Shown one piece after another: positions 52,733 to 63,505 of a DNA stretch of 64,000 bases. Numbering within the stretch: the stretch's first letter is position 1; each line of letters opens with the position of its first letter. This DNA is from Heliocidaris erythrogramma (taxonomy: Eukaryota; Echinodermata; Echinoidea; Camarodonta; Echinometridae), in assembly GCA_025617745.1 (NCBI GenBank), contig CM046870.1:28229927-28293926 (forward strand), given 5' to 3'. The position numbers were made by a program, and so were the translations under genes. A model generated the notes under the pieces. That model was not told the origin of the DNA. It saw nothing but the letters and a program-made list of their open reading frames with translations, and searched no databases.

Positions 52733-52942
52733 GTATGTCGTTTTGTTATTTCTTTTTTGGGGGGAGGGGGGCTTTATTTTAGTTTAAACTAACAAAGAAA
52801 GTTTGATATGCATTATTATTGAATTTATTTAACCATTTAATTTTCTTCTTTCCAGTAATTTTCATCTTCCCCTTATCATTTGCCTTTACCCTGTCTATCT
52901 TTTCACCTCCATCAACATCTTTCTGTCTTCCTTTCTTACATT

Positions 52943-53592
52943 TGTGACCAGGCACCACCAAAAAGTCGCCAGATATGAAATTTTAGTTAAGATCTGATTC
53001 TGAAAGAGCAGATTCTCAGCTTTAAAATGATATATGATTCATTAGCATTGGATGTTCCTAACTCACTGTACAAAGAGAAGTCCCTCATAATGTTACTTCT
53101 GAGAAATAAGGGTTTAAAGTTTGCAGTCTATTGAAGCACTCTGACTTACAAGGCATTGTGTTAAGGTGACAAAAGGAGGATTAGAACTCAAAATGAAAAT
53201 TTCTATGAAGGGATTATCAGATTGTCCTAAAACTTGGCATACTAATTAGTCATATCCTGTTCATCATAGTGCACAAGTATCAATGCAAGAACTTACTCTG
53301 TTTAAAATTTATGGGAGATCAAAATGAGACAAGTATTCAGGGTCGTAAAAAAGAAAAGTAATACAACAAAATCCAGAGAAGACACACATAAGTCTAATTA
53401 AAAAACTGTCAAAAATACCAATTTTAGATTGTTTGGTGCCTCCAAATTTTTAGATTACTTAGAAAAATGTATACTCTTTCAGGAAATACCAAAAACTAAA
53501 ATTTGACCATGCCAACCAAAAACACATTGATTGAGCTCTAACTGAAAATCACACAGTGTGACTTTTTGGTGGTTTTGTGGTGCCTGGTCACA
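52943..53592. mobile_element. 650-bp TIR element in integrin intron 1
   Basis: TGTGACCAGGCACCACCAAA and then AAGTCGC at the left are the inverse of GTGACTTTTTGGTGG and then TGTGGTGCCTGGTCACA at the right. Neither strand encodes a transposase, so this would be a non-autonomous or internally deleted DNA transposon. Confidence 0.75.
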
Positions 53593-55019
53593 TTTAATTA
53601 TGGTGAGAACATTACTTTCATTTTTTCTGGGATCAATGGTTCTGTACAATGCAACAGAGTACATTGTACATGTACATGTATTTAATTTTGTATATTTAAT
53701 GTCGCTGGAAATACCCTAAATTTTAATCCTGTGTTATGAAACAATCCTCAACAGAAGTGAGACAGAGAGACTGGGATTGAGAATTATTCTTAAGAGTAAT
53801 AGTGTGATGTGTTTAGGGGAAGGGGGTGGGGATAATTTGCCTTGAGTTGAGAGAAACCAATATGTCTATATTTTGGAGAGGGGGAATTAATTGTAGACCG
53901 GGAAAAAATCCAACAAACAAACTTGCCTGAAAGGAAGTCCAACTTTGCCTGTATCCCATTGAAACACTGCTAAACGCGGTTAATAAAACCAACGTGCATG
54001 TCAATGGGATGTCAGCAAACTTGTACTTTGGACAGTTTCCTGATATGCTGCCTAGTTGATCAGGTTGAGAAAAGGGAGAGGGGTGGAGACAGATGGAGAG
54101 CAGTTGAATTAACACAGCCTTGTAACCTGATGCAGTCAAGTGCACTGTGGGAATGTGTCTGTTGTTGATCTTTGACCTCAAAAGCTCTCTCTCTCCATCC
54201 CCCCCCCCCCCCCCATAGGGTAAAACGACATGTTATGATTTCAGCCTAAATAGTTGTACAGGACCGGTGACATGTAGGTCATAATAATGTAGATTAACCC
54301 ATGGAGAGAAGGAGAAGCATTTGAGACAGATACATGTAGTTGAAGATAAAATGAAAATGAATGGGAGACAGAGGCAAATTAGTGTAAAGTGGTACAAATA
54401 TGGGAACATATAAAATACAGCTTCAGCCTTCAGAATATGAATGAATTCTAAAAAAAAAAAATGAATTTCATTTTTGATCAGTAGACCTGTCTTCTCTTCT
54501 CTTAGAAGAAAAAGAAACGAAAGAAAAAGGATATTTTGTGCATGATTTACACATGACCATTACATGTACACTTACATTGTAGTTGTACAAACCTGAATAC
54601 AAATGGCACAGTCTGTCCATGTTACTTGAAGATTAGAAAAATAGGTTGGTGATATTTCTTTCTGCATACTAATTTAAGAGACAGATGGAATGTCATCATC
54701 CCATGGTGTTGTCCTAGTGTGTCATCCAATTTAGCCCCTCCAAGAGACAGAGCTTAAAGTTTAATATCACCACACCCCTGCCAAGTGACCTTTTGCTCTT
54801 CGTCTAAAGCTAGAGGTCATCTAGAGAGAAAAAGGGAATATTAGGAGAGATATTATGTACTAACTACATGTATATGTACCGTCTGACATTTTCAACCCAA
54901 GAATAATGGACAGTGAAATAAAATTAGTCCAGACCATTGAAGGTCAAGTAAAACTGAATCCTATTCATGACACTTGTTAATATAGCTTGAGAAATATGTG
55001 ATGAAATTTTTTCATTCAA

Positions 55020-55375
55020 AAAGCAAAATATGCAGAATTTCCTTACCCACAATTCGATTGGTAATTTATGAACTGTTGATTATGTTTCCATAATGAAATT
55101 ATGGTTTTTATTGCAGTCAGTATGAGAGAAAAAAGGTTGCACTTTGCATTTTCTAATGCAAATTTATCGATCTTTACGTGAACAAAAGATAAAAAGAATT
55201 GACATGCTTATGCCCATGTAAACCCTGCATTGCATTATGAAACGAAAAGTGCAACTATTTTTTTTTGTACCGACTGCAATAAAAACCATAGTTTTGATAT
55301 GGAAACATAATTAATCATAAGCAAATAACCAACAAAAATGCAGATAAGAAATTCTGCATACAGGTACTTTGCTTC
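55020..55375. mobile_element. Large imperfect foldback in integrin intron 1
   Basis: Two arms of about 130 bp face each other. Left landmarks are TATGCAGAATTTCCTTA, ATTATGTTTCCATAATG, TGGTTTTTATTGCAGTC and GTTGCACTTTGCATT. Right landmarks are the inverses, read on the minus strand as TATGCAGAATTTCTTAT, ATTATGTTTCCATATC, TGGTTTTTATTGCAGTC and GTTGCACTTTTCG. Identity is roughly three quarters by eye. Confidence 0.75.
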
Positions 55376-55725
55376 TTGGAAGAACAAAGTTCATCAAATA
55401 TTTATTGAGTTTTTTTTTTAAAAAATATCAGGGAGGATTTACTTCTTTGGTTGTGTAGGCCTATAGTTTCTCATCTGGATTTTTGAAAAATGTTCAGCTA
55501 ATAAAGGAGTTCTATGCTTTTTGATATTTTATATTTTACCCCTGTATACAGTGTACAAACAAATCCTATGGGGTGAAAATTTCAGCACAAATTACTGTTT
55601 ATAAAATAACATTTGTTCCTGCGATACAGAGGCTCAAAATATGTTGAAATTGCACTGTATCCATGGTGCTCCTTACTTTATTGCCTCGATTAAATTTCAT
55701 ATTTTTAAATTTCATTTCCAATCAA

Positions 55726-56118
55726 AACTAGATAAAGTTGAGTTCTGGTCATGAGATTGAATTGTGAAAGAAACTGTCTCAAAGCAATTGGGAAGGTTGA
55801 TTATATATCACATAAGAATTGGTGTATGCTATAAGGTTTTGGAATCACCATAATGATAAGAAATTGACTCAATCCTGCTGAGAGTCACATGCACTACACA
55901 CAGAAATGTGTATATGGGACTACACACAAATGTTCGGCCGAATATTTCAGCGGTTTCTTGTCATACGTGTATTTTGAATGTGAGAGCGTTTGAAGAGCAA
56001 TCCTTTTCAGAGGACATACATGTATCTACTACATGATAATCTTCCAAACTAACGTAAAAAGAATGAGAAAGCTCACAAATTATTTTTTACCTTTCCCAGA
56101 ACTCAAGCTTCCCTTTAA
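55726..56118. mobile_element. TTAA MITE (copy 2, integrin intron 1)
   Basis: The same 390-bp repeat as 24580-24974 in the same orientation. Shared landmarks include GATAAAGTTGAGT, GGTTTTGGAATCA, CACACAGAAATG, TTCGGCC, AATGAGAAAGCTCACAAA and CCCTTTAAAG. The left TTAA has decayed; the right TTAA is at 56115. The open frame at 56033-56326 falls mostly on this repeat and is not a gene. Confidence 0.75.
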
Positions 56119-57084
56119 AGTTTACCAATCACCTGAAAAAGTCATTTGTGTACCGCTAGAAAGTATAAAATCAACCTCAAAGAACCTTATGTGGCATTCT
56201 ATTGGTCAACAGTTTAGGAGTATGAAAGAAATAAAGATAACACGAAGGTGCTCCCGTGGACCCGAACTCAAGTTGGGTTCCGCACAAGCCCTTAACTTGG
56301 CCAGCGCAAACAGGTGCGTTGAGTAGTCTCAAGAGTCGCTTTCGCGCTTATAGGGAGTGTAATTAAACTTGCAATATATATCTTTATAGGAGTAATATTT
56401 GAAGCCCATATTTCTTGTATAATGACATGAAACATCTAACATACAGGGCAAAATATTTTTTTGGTGATTGGTAGCCCTTTAAATAACAAACAAAAAAATC
56501 AAAATAATAATGAAAATAATGAAGTAGGCAGAGAAAGTAGGAATCAAATTTACTCGGCCTTGTATTTCTTTAGTGTGTTTGTTCTACAGGTCTTTGCGAC
56601 ATGTACATTTATCACCGAAACATCTCCTAGAACATAAAACATGTTCATGATGTACGAGTGTTGAACAGTGGTTTCATTGTACCTTGCAAATAGCTACCAG
56701 AATTTTTTTTTATTTGCCCATCCCCCATATCTCATGAGAGTTGGGGTTTCTTATTTCAAATTCAGGGCAAGAGATGTCTCTATTCCATATTGGTAAATGT
56801 ACAAGTCAAAATTTGATGGAAATCAAATTGTTATAATGTTGAATGTTTAATGTGTAAGTTGTGAGTAAGGGCGTGTACGAAGAGGTTGGAGACTGTAAGA
56901 GAGTTTGTGTGAGTAATCATGGGACTGCTTTGCTCATCCTTGAACTCACTCATGTTTCATTTAGTTTTATTTATCAATTTATAAACATACACTGATATAT
57001 AATTTGATCTCCTTTACCTATGATCTACACACACAAAACTTGAGTTGTTTTATACTAGACTTTATGTAAACAGTATTTTTTTCA

Positions 57085-57198
57085 GTGTTTGTTGTTTTTA
57101 AGCAGTTTTACACCATGTCATTGCAATACTTGTGAATTGTACATAATTCAGCCTTTTGGCTGTGTAGTGCAATCAATTCAATTCAATTCAATTCAAAT
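57085..57198 (+). mobile_element. LINE-like 3' end with stem and CAATT tail
   Basis: TACATAATTCAGCCTTTTGG continues CTGTGTAGTGCAAT, forming a small CAGCCTTTTGGCTG stem, and then (CAATT)n at about 57172-57196. A stem near the 3' end plus a microsatellite tail matches the end of CR1-like non-LTR retrotransposons. The body is truncated. Confidence 0.5.
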
Positions 57199-57339
57199 TA
57201 TCTTGGCACAGGCGGCCAAAAAAATCACTGCTGATTTGAATCACCAATCAATTCAAATCCTTTTCTTTCTTTTTTAATCAGATATAATTTGCTTTAAAAC
57301 TGCTACAAACTGCTAAAACTGTCCAATGTGATAACAAGT

Positions 57340-57440
57340 TGATTTTAAAAGAAGCAGAAAAATTAAAGAAACAGATCAGTGAAGGTTTAAGCAAAATACG
57401 ATATAAAGAAAATGAGAAAGTCATGAATATTTGAATTTGT
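57340..57440. mobile_element. Diverged fragment of the 61.0-kb MITE family
   Basis: AGAAGCAGAAAAATTAAAGA, CAGATCAGTGAAGGTTTAAG and AAAGTCATGAATATTTGAAT align in order with the interior of the element at 60974-61250 (AGAAAGCAGAAAAATCAGAG, CAGATTGGTGAAAGTTGGAA, AAAGTTATGAATTTTTAAAA). The ends are not preserved. Confidence 0.5.
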
Positions 57441-58385
57441 AATCAATCAAACCAAAATTGCCAACTGTGTTACATATCTTGCAAGTTCCTCTCCAATTTT
57501 CCATGTACCCTCAAAAATCATTAATTTCCATTTTCTCTAAAGAAAATATATATTCAAATATGTACATGCACCTTAGATATAATCATTGCTCCTACATGTA
57601 TGTTTTTACACAAAACCTGCATGATACAAATCTGCATTTCACCCAACTCGATAAAATTCACTCTTGAATTACTAGATGCTGAAACACAGTAATCGTCAGT
57701 TTCCTTGCTGAAGTGTACATGTAGTTGAACCTAAAAGGGCCTGCATGTATGAAGTTGAATTGTCTTTTCAAAAAATAGTGTGATATGAGATGGAGGGATC
57801 ATAATGATTTGAAGGAAGAAAATGTGACAAAACAGAAACCCTATGAGGTCTGTTTTGTACCTCACCAACAGATTCATGATAGGTCTATGTACAGGGCACA
57901 ACAAAATACCTCCATGTACAAGGTATCAACATGTAATTTATTGGTTTTGGTTACATGCACAAAAGGTTTTTGTAAACATTGACAGGTAGATGTACTTCAT
58001 ACATGATACCTGTCATGTATGTATAGAAGTACCATATACATGTACTTTAATATTAACCCTGCGTTTGTATTAATGTAATGGTAGTTAGATACATGTACAT
58101 GTATGTCTGTACAGTTTTCCTACCTGGAATTACATAACCGCCATGCTACTTCGAAAGGACAGAACCTTGAAAAGAACCCTTTTAAAAAATGTAAAACATT
58201 TATTTTAGGCTATGATATAATCATATTCCTTTATTTTCTTTTTCTTTTTTCTTTTGTTTTTGTAATACACGTACAAATTTGTACCAATGGAAGACAAATG
58301 TCAGGGTTTAAGTCAAGATAGATGAATCAGTATATTCAGAAATTCAATTAAAAAGCTTTTTGGGTAATTTTTACAAGAAAAAGAC

Positions 58386-58697
58386 TTAAAGTGACAGTGA
58401 ACTGAAGCTCGCAAATAGCGCCATTTTTCAACAGGATTTGAAAAGTGTCTGTGCCTCTCATTTCCCCACCATATCCCTTTCTAATTTGTAGAAGATTAGA
58501 AGGGTACCTGCAGGCAATTTTCCACATTGCAAGTCAAAAATAATAGTTTGAAATATAAAATTTGCCTATTATCCAAACCAGCTGTTTGTAAAAATTCAAA
58601 ATAAAATGCAATCAAATTTAAAATTATAATCTGAATTTAGCAATCACTGTATTAAAAGTGGCGCTGTTCAAATTCTACAAGTTTAATGCCACTTTAA
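58386..58697. mobile_element. TTAA-flanked MITE near the exon 2 acceptor
   Basis: TTAAAGTGACAGTGAACTGA on the left and TAATGCCACTTTAA on the right give TTAA duplications and AGTGRCA ends. Inside, AATAGCGCCATTTTTCAACA on the left is partly inverse to AAGTGGCGCTGTTCAAATTC on the right. The element ends only 89 bp before the PSI exon. Confidence 0.6.
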
Positions 58698-58786
58698 AAG
58701 CAAGATATGATATTTAATTGTTATTTTCATGTCTGAAGTCATTTCATATTTCTGAACACGTCTCATTTTTCCCCTTTTATTCCCAG

Positions 58787-58866
58787 GAACAAGTGCCTGT
58801 TTGGGAGCCAAGACTTGTGGAGATTGTATAAAAACAGATCCAAGTTGTGCCTGGTGTGCGCAACCA
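58787..58866 (+). CDS. Integrin beta subunit, second coding exon (start of PSI domain)
   Basis: Integrin beta chains pair with alpha chains in the plasma membrane as receptors for matrix or cell-surface ligands. The N-terminal PSI domain is a disulfide-rich knot near the headpiece. This 80-nt exon has a good acceptor (CTTTTATTCCCAG) and a consensus donor (GTGAGT at 58867). It encodes residues 35-61. Cysteines at 39, 45, 48, 55 and 58 follow C-x5-C-x2-C-x6-C-x2-C. The segment TCGDCIKTDPSCAWCAQP closely matches the integrin beta PSI signature (C-x2-C-x6-CAWC). The first cysteine gap is two residues shorter than in human beta1 or beta3. The exon ends in phase 0 right after the CAWC block, which I recall is also true of ITGB3 exon 2. 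Which echinoderm paralogue this is cannot be decided from the window. The rest (remaining PSI, hybrid, I-like, EGF, transmembrane and tail) lies beyond the right edge. Confidence 0.9.
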
Positions 58867-58975
58867 GTGAGTATTACTACTACGTGTAAATTATATGTGT
58901 AACGTTATGAGAAGTGCTGTCAAAACAGAAACCTACATGTACAAAGATAGGACTATATTCTTATGAAGTCTCAAT

Positions 58976-59182
58976 GGCCCGAATTCACAAAGGAGGTTTG
59001 GTTTAAACCATGGTTTAAACCCCCTCCTGGGTTTTTTAAGCGTACATGCACATGGAATCCAATCCAATCATATATTTTCTTTGAGCCCGCATGGGCAATA
59101 TGCGCTTATTTACGCTTATTTTAGTAGCTTACGGAGGTTTAAACCTTACCCATGGTTTAAACCTCCTTTGTGAATTCGGGCC
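58976..59182. mobile_element. MITE with GGCCCGAATTCACAAAGGAG ends
   Basis: The left terminus GGCCCGAATTCACAAAGGAG is the exact inverse of the right CTCCTTTGTGAATTCGGGCC. The arms go on with GGTTTAAACCATGG-type palindromic motifs. AAT on both sides may be a 3-bp target duplication. It sits about 110 bp after the PSI exon in intron 2. The open frame at 59091-59279 overlaps it and is not considered a gene. Confidence 0.8.
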
Positions 59183-60430
59183 AATGGGCCTGTCTAAAAC
59201 CTCAAACTTTGGTAAATACTGTCAGTTAACTTTGAGTTTAGTCGAATCTGTTCACTTTGGACCAGGAAAAATAGTTTGAAATGCAAAATTCAACTTAGGA
59301 AATGTTTTGTATACCGGTAGTTAGGTTAAAAAAAATTGAATCGACTTGGGGAAAGTTCGTCTTATGTGACTTCGAGTTTATAAGTTAACCATAGTTTTAG
59401 TAGGTGTACATAAAATCTTAATAGCCACATAAACTTTACATGTATGCCTTGACAGTGAAACTCTTTTGTTGTTTCTGTTTCTCAGGGAGAAGGAAGAGTT
59501 TTGCTCATTAGTTTGTTATTTTTCTGTAGCTGCATAGATTTAATGTGTGTATTATCTTGTAATTTGAGATTTCTTAATTTCCTTTTTACTTGGAACCCTA
59601 TACACATTAAATCATTTGAAAATGAAACCATACTCTAAACCACAAATCCGTGCTTGTGAGCATCAACCATAGAGTGAGAAAAACCAGTTACGGAAATGTT
59701 TATTATCTTGTGTCAGAATAATGGATAATTGTGCTACATGTATGAACCTCTCCCATGATGAGTAAAAGTACTATTAGTAGATACATGTACCAGGTATTCT
59801 CCCGTTCCCTTTTGATAAATAACAGTTTCATATTTGGAGCTATATGTACACCCCAAAGTACAATATCTTGTAGAATGATTTTGATTGGTTTTAAAAGTCA
59901 ATACGTATCTCTCAGAATTAAGTTAATTAGTTTGTAAAAGACAATTTCTTCATAGAAGTTTGAAGTCCATGTACATGTACATATGTAGATGACGACAATA
60001 CATGTAAGTTTCTTTTAGAAGTGTGCTGGGTTGGATACTTAATGTCTTGGTGCACATTGGCCTCCCAATTTCTAATCGCACCTCCTAAATTTTTGAAATT
60101 TAAACAGGGGCCCCATGTACACCTATATGTACATTTAAAATAGCAGCCTGGCCCCCCTCTGGAAAAGGGTCAGAGAGGAGCCATAGAGTATGTTATTGGA
60201 CTATTGGTGGGCAAATTTTAAATTATTAGCTATAGTTATAGAATTTTGGTTTTGATGCGTGGAGGTAGTACTACAAATGTCAATTCAAGTGTGACTGTAT
60301 TTTGATCTACGTGTATCAGTTAGGGTGTTACAATTGGAACGAAATGCAAGGAAAGTAAACTTGACTTTTGTCACCTGACCTTCGCAGGTGGGAGTTAGAC
60401 GCCATTCTGCTCATGAATTGATAGGAATGC

Positions 60431-60568
60431 TGGAGAGCGTTTCATCAAGCATTTTGTCAGTGATTTTTACCGACAACTGCTATAAGCTACTGAAATCCTT
60501 GCATCTGATTGGCTGAGAGCAGATTTGTCGGTAAAAATCACTGACAAAACACTTGATGTAACATTCCC
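60431..60568. mobile_element. Foldback MITE, single core copy
   Basis: The arms TTTTGTCAGTGATTTTTACC and GGTAAAAATCACTGACAAAA flank the core CTACTGAAATCC / CTGATTGGCTGAGAGC. The outer ends are GGAGAGCGTTTCATCAAG and the inverse of GGGGAATGTTACATCAAG. It is highly similar to the copy at 41438-41580, differing at roughly one position in ten or fewer by eye. It lies in intron 2 of the integrin gene. Confidence 0.85.
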
Positions 60569-60617
60569 CTCTTCACCCTTTCTGTGAATTCTGTGTGAAT
60601 GAGTAAAAAATTATACT

Positions 60618-60772
60618 TTGTACAGGGAGTAGCATGAATATTTAGTTTATTGTACAGGGAGTACATGTATGCATGAATATTCAGTTTATTGTACAGGGCG
60701 TATGCATGAATATTCAGTTATTGTACAGACGGGATGCATGAATATTCAGTTCATTGTAGAGGGAGAATGTAA
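60618..60772 (+). repeat. Tandem repeat of about 31-40 bp, five units
   Basis: TTGTACAGGGAGT / TTGTACAGGGCGT / TTGTACAGACGGG followed by ATGCATGAATATTCAGTT recurs five times, the last as TTGTAGAGGGAG. The second unit is longer by an inserted ACATGTATG. Confidence 0.8.
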
Positions 60773-60973
60773 TGTAGGCCTGTAGAGAAAATATTTATGT
60801 GTCCCATGGGCAAATACAAGTACATGTACAAATTGTTTTGATTTGTGTCTGGCAAATATTCTATATATTTTTTTCTTTTAGATAGGTCTACATAAGTTTC
60901 GGCTACATGTACATTATTATGTGGCATGTTTAAGGAATATTTTGGAAGAGGGTCACACCATCACAGGTGACAG

Positions 60974-61250
60974 TTAAAGGGAAATCCAACCTTAATGGCA
61001 AGTTGTTCTGAAAGAAAGCAGAAAAATCAGAGTAAGCAGATTGGTGAAAGTTGGAACGAAATCGGACACGCAATATTAAGAAAGTTATGAATTTTTAAAA
61101 GTTGTAATCACTATACGTATATGGGAATTTCAAATTGGCCGAATATCTTTGTCGGATTTCTTTCAAACTTTCACCATCCTGCTTCTCTTACATGCATTTT
61201 CCGGCTTTCACTCAAATGAATTTTCTACAAAGGTAGGATTGCCCTTTTAA
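60974..61250. mobile_element. TTAA-flanked MITE
   Basis: TTAAAGGGAAATCCAACCTT on the left and AAGGTAGGATTGCCCTTTTA (then A) on the right form a TIR of about 20 bp with TTAA at each end. Interior landmarks are GAAAGCAGAAAAATCAGA and AGATTGGTGAAAGTT. A diverged relative is at 57340-57440. Confidence 0.7.
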
Positions 61251-62039
61251 CACTTTCATATAAAGTGGTGAAAGACAAGTACTGTATGTAGCATCTTAGC
61301 TTTATCAGAATAATGAAGGAGAAGGGCCCTCATATTACAAACATCTGCATGCATGCACTGCACAATATTAGACATACATGTACAACATGTACAGTCATAA
61401 TGTATAAATTTAAATGTATTTTTACATCCGTTTTATAGCCTGTGGTACTCTGTGCCTCTAGTTCCTATCAGAAATGCAGAAATATTTGTTACTGTTACAA
61501 TTACTTGAGGCAATTTGAAATATGGTTAGCCATTAGGAACACATGGTAAAGTCAGGTCACCAACTTGGTTTGAACTCTCAGGATAGCAGTAAATCTGAAA
61601 GCTGGAGGCTACCAAGCATCTCACTGTAGAGTAAAGAGAGAAAGAGAAAGGGATGAAAATATGTGTAGTGAGAAAGAGAGACAGACAGACAGACGGCAGA
61701 CAGAGAGAGGGAGGGAGACAGAGAGAGAGAGAGTCCTACAGGTGTACATGTATGTATTCTGTGAAACCATTTTGGCAAGATACAGTTTAAGAAAGGGCAA
61801 AGCATTAAAAGTAGACAAAGGGATGGATATTTGAGGGACAAAAAGAGAGGGGGGGTGGAAATACAGTTTAATGTGAAGAAGACGACCATGCTTCATAACG
61901 TTTCTCTTTTATGACACAAGGCAGATATAATGATCAGAGTAATCATTTGTGGCAAATTATGCATGAACGTCTCTTCTTGACTATGCCATCGCAGCAAAAA
62001 AGCTAATCATCATCTGCAGGAGGCCCTAAAGTAGAGAAT

Positions 62040-62450
62040 TATATTCTGCATCTTTCCTTATATTTTTCATCAATAAAATACAAATACAAACATAAAGTTA
62101 TAAAGCACAGAGCTCCTAACTATGTAAAATTTATTCTACACACATACATGTGTACTGTGCTGCAAGAGCTCCTGATATGCATAAAGCTGCTACTCCATGC
62201 ATATAAACATGTACATGAAAAGATGTGCTTTTAGTTTTGATTTAAAATTATTTAACAATTGTGATTTCCTCATATCTAGTGGTATTAGTCATTCCACAGA
62301 TTGGGGGCTGCACATATATGCAAAAAATTATGCTCGATCTCCTAGAGCGTGATGGAGTTTGCAAAAGTAGAGTATCTCTGGAACTGCGCAGGTTGTGGGT
62401 ACATTGTATGTTTGTGAAATTTGAGTTTTAATAGATCATGACAGTAGCCT
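62040..62450. mobile_element. Possible decayed LINE 3' UTR fragment
   Basis: GATGTGCTTTTAGTTTTGAT, GGTATTAGTCATTCCACAGA and TTGGGGGCTGCACATATATG resemble, from memory, a widespread repeat segment of aquatic animals (ttgag-rich then TTCCA-AG-TTGGG-GCTGC) usually annotated as LINE-derived. There is no open frame. Weak assignment. Confidence 0.3.
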
Positions 62451-62472
62451 ATTTGTATTACATTATGTATCT

Positions 62473-62796
62473 GGGCCCGCGTTTCATAAAACCTGTTATC
62501 AATGACAAGTTGCCAGAATTGTTATAAGCTACTGAAATCCTTTAACCTGATTGGCTGAGAGCAAATTTGTCATAGAAATGGGCCAGTTGTTATCAATAAC
62601 AAGTTACAAGAATTGGTATAAGCTACTGAGATCCTTGAATCTGATTGGCTGAGAGCAAATTTGTCATAGAAATGGGGCAGTTGTTATCAATAACAATTTA
62701 CAAGAATTGTTATAAGCTACTGAAATCCTTTAACCTGATTGGCTGAGAGCAAATTTGTCATAGAGATGGGGCAGTTGTTATCATGAAACAGGGCCC
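62473..62796. mobile_element. Foldback MITE with internally amplified 94-bp unit
   Basis: The element begins GGGCCCGCGTTTCATAAA and ends TCATGAAACAGGGCCC, so the ends are inverted repeats. The interior contains the core ATAAGCTACTGAAATCC followed by CTGATTGGCTGAGAGC three times. Units start at 62521, 62615 and 62709, exactly 94 bp apart. The units are separated by CAGTTGTTATCAATAACAA, itself partly palindromic. Single-copy relatives are at 49393-49533, 41438-41580 and 60431-60568. It lies in intron 2 of the integrin gene. Confidence 0.85.
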
Positions 62797-63319
62797 AGGT
62801 GTGAATTATCAAGAGTACATGTACAGCGTTGTGTTTGTCTTGTTTGTAATACATTGGCTTGCCACATACTCCTCCATGAATGATACATCCACGCCTCTCT
62901 CTATGGACATAACCCAGATTCTCTGAATTCTCAAGACGCAGGTCATGTTAGAATGTGCACCTCATTATTTCAAGGAAATAATGCCTCTCTTTATATTGGC
63001 TGGAGGCATTGGAAGGGGGTGCCTTTTTTCTTAGTTTTTTCTTTATACCAGGTAAAACCAGCTATTAGTATAAAGCTAAGAAGCTGTGTAAAGCAAAAGC
63101 CCAAGAACATTTCAAAGAAAGTAAAATTTACTCTTAAAATGTAAAATATCACTATGAATGTGAAAAACACTATGAATTTATATGTATATAAAACTATTTT
63201 TGTAAATCATTTCTGGTTTGCAAAAGAGAATAAAGAAAAGACAAAAATTGTGGGGGCAGGGTTTAAATTCTTCCCTTTTTAATTTATTTGTATTACATGT
63301 ATTTTACAACCGAGGGCTG

Positions 63320-63505
63320 CAAGCATTTCAAGATCTATTGCTTAAGCAGTAGCCCTTCTATATCTCATTTTGTATTATGTTAGTCTCATGTTTGTTTGTT
63401 TTTGTTTACTCATGTATGATGTTATTATATGTTGTATTGATTCATCTGAATGGAATGTAATGTGATATAGAAACCAATAAATTCAATTCAATTCAATTCA
63501 ATTTT
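63320..63505 (+). mobile_element. LINE-like 3' end with AATTC microsatellite tail
   Basis: An AT-rich segment (about 63320-63480) ends AGAAACCAATAAATTCAATT and then (CAATT)n. A 3'-UTR-like sequence followed by a short tandem tail rather than poly-A is typical of CR1/L2-type LINE insertions. No reverse transcriptase frame is present. A second similar tail is at 57085-57198. Confidence 0.45.

Larger units (their letters stand above)
52733..58786 (+). other. Intron 1 of the integrin beta gene
   Basis: This interval of about 6.05 kb is bounded by GTATGT and CCCAG. It holds a TIR element (52943-53592), a large foldback (55020-55375), a TTAA MITE (55726-56118), a LINE-like 3' tail ending in an ATTCA-type microsatellite (57085-57198), a diverged MITE fragment (57340-57440) and a TTAA MITE just before the acceptor (58386-58697). 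Short TACATGTA-type palindromes are common. No further exon is visible. G/C homopolymer tracts, so frequent upstream, are nearly absent (only about 52757 and 54200). Confidence 0.75.

Noticed and set aside
56033-56326. 97-residue plus-strand frame in intron 1
   Set aside because: Most of it overlaps the right end of the 55.7-kb TTAA MITE, and it has no splice context.
59462-59520. Possible integrin third exon after TTTCTGTTTCTCAG
   Set aside because: The acceptor looks good, but the phase-0 frame lacks PSI residues and the conserved RCD block, and stops soon after.
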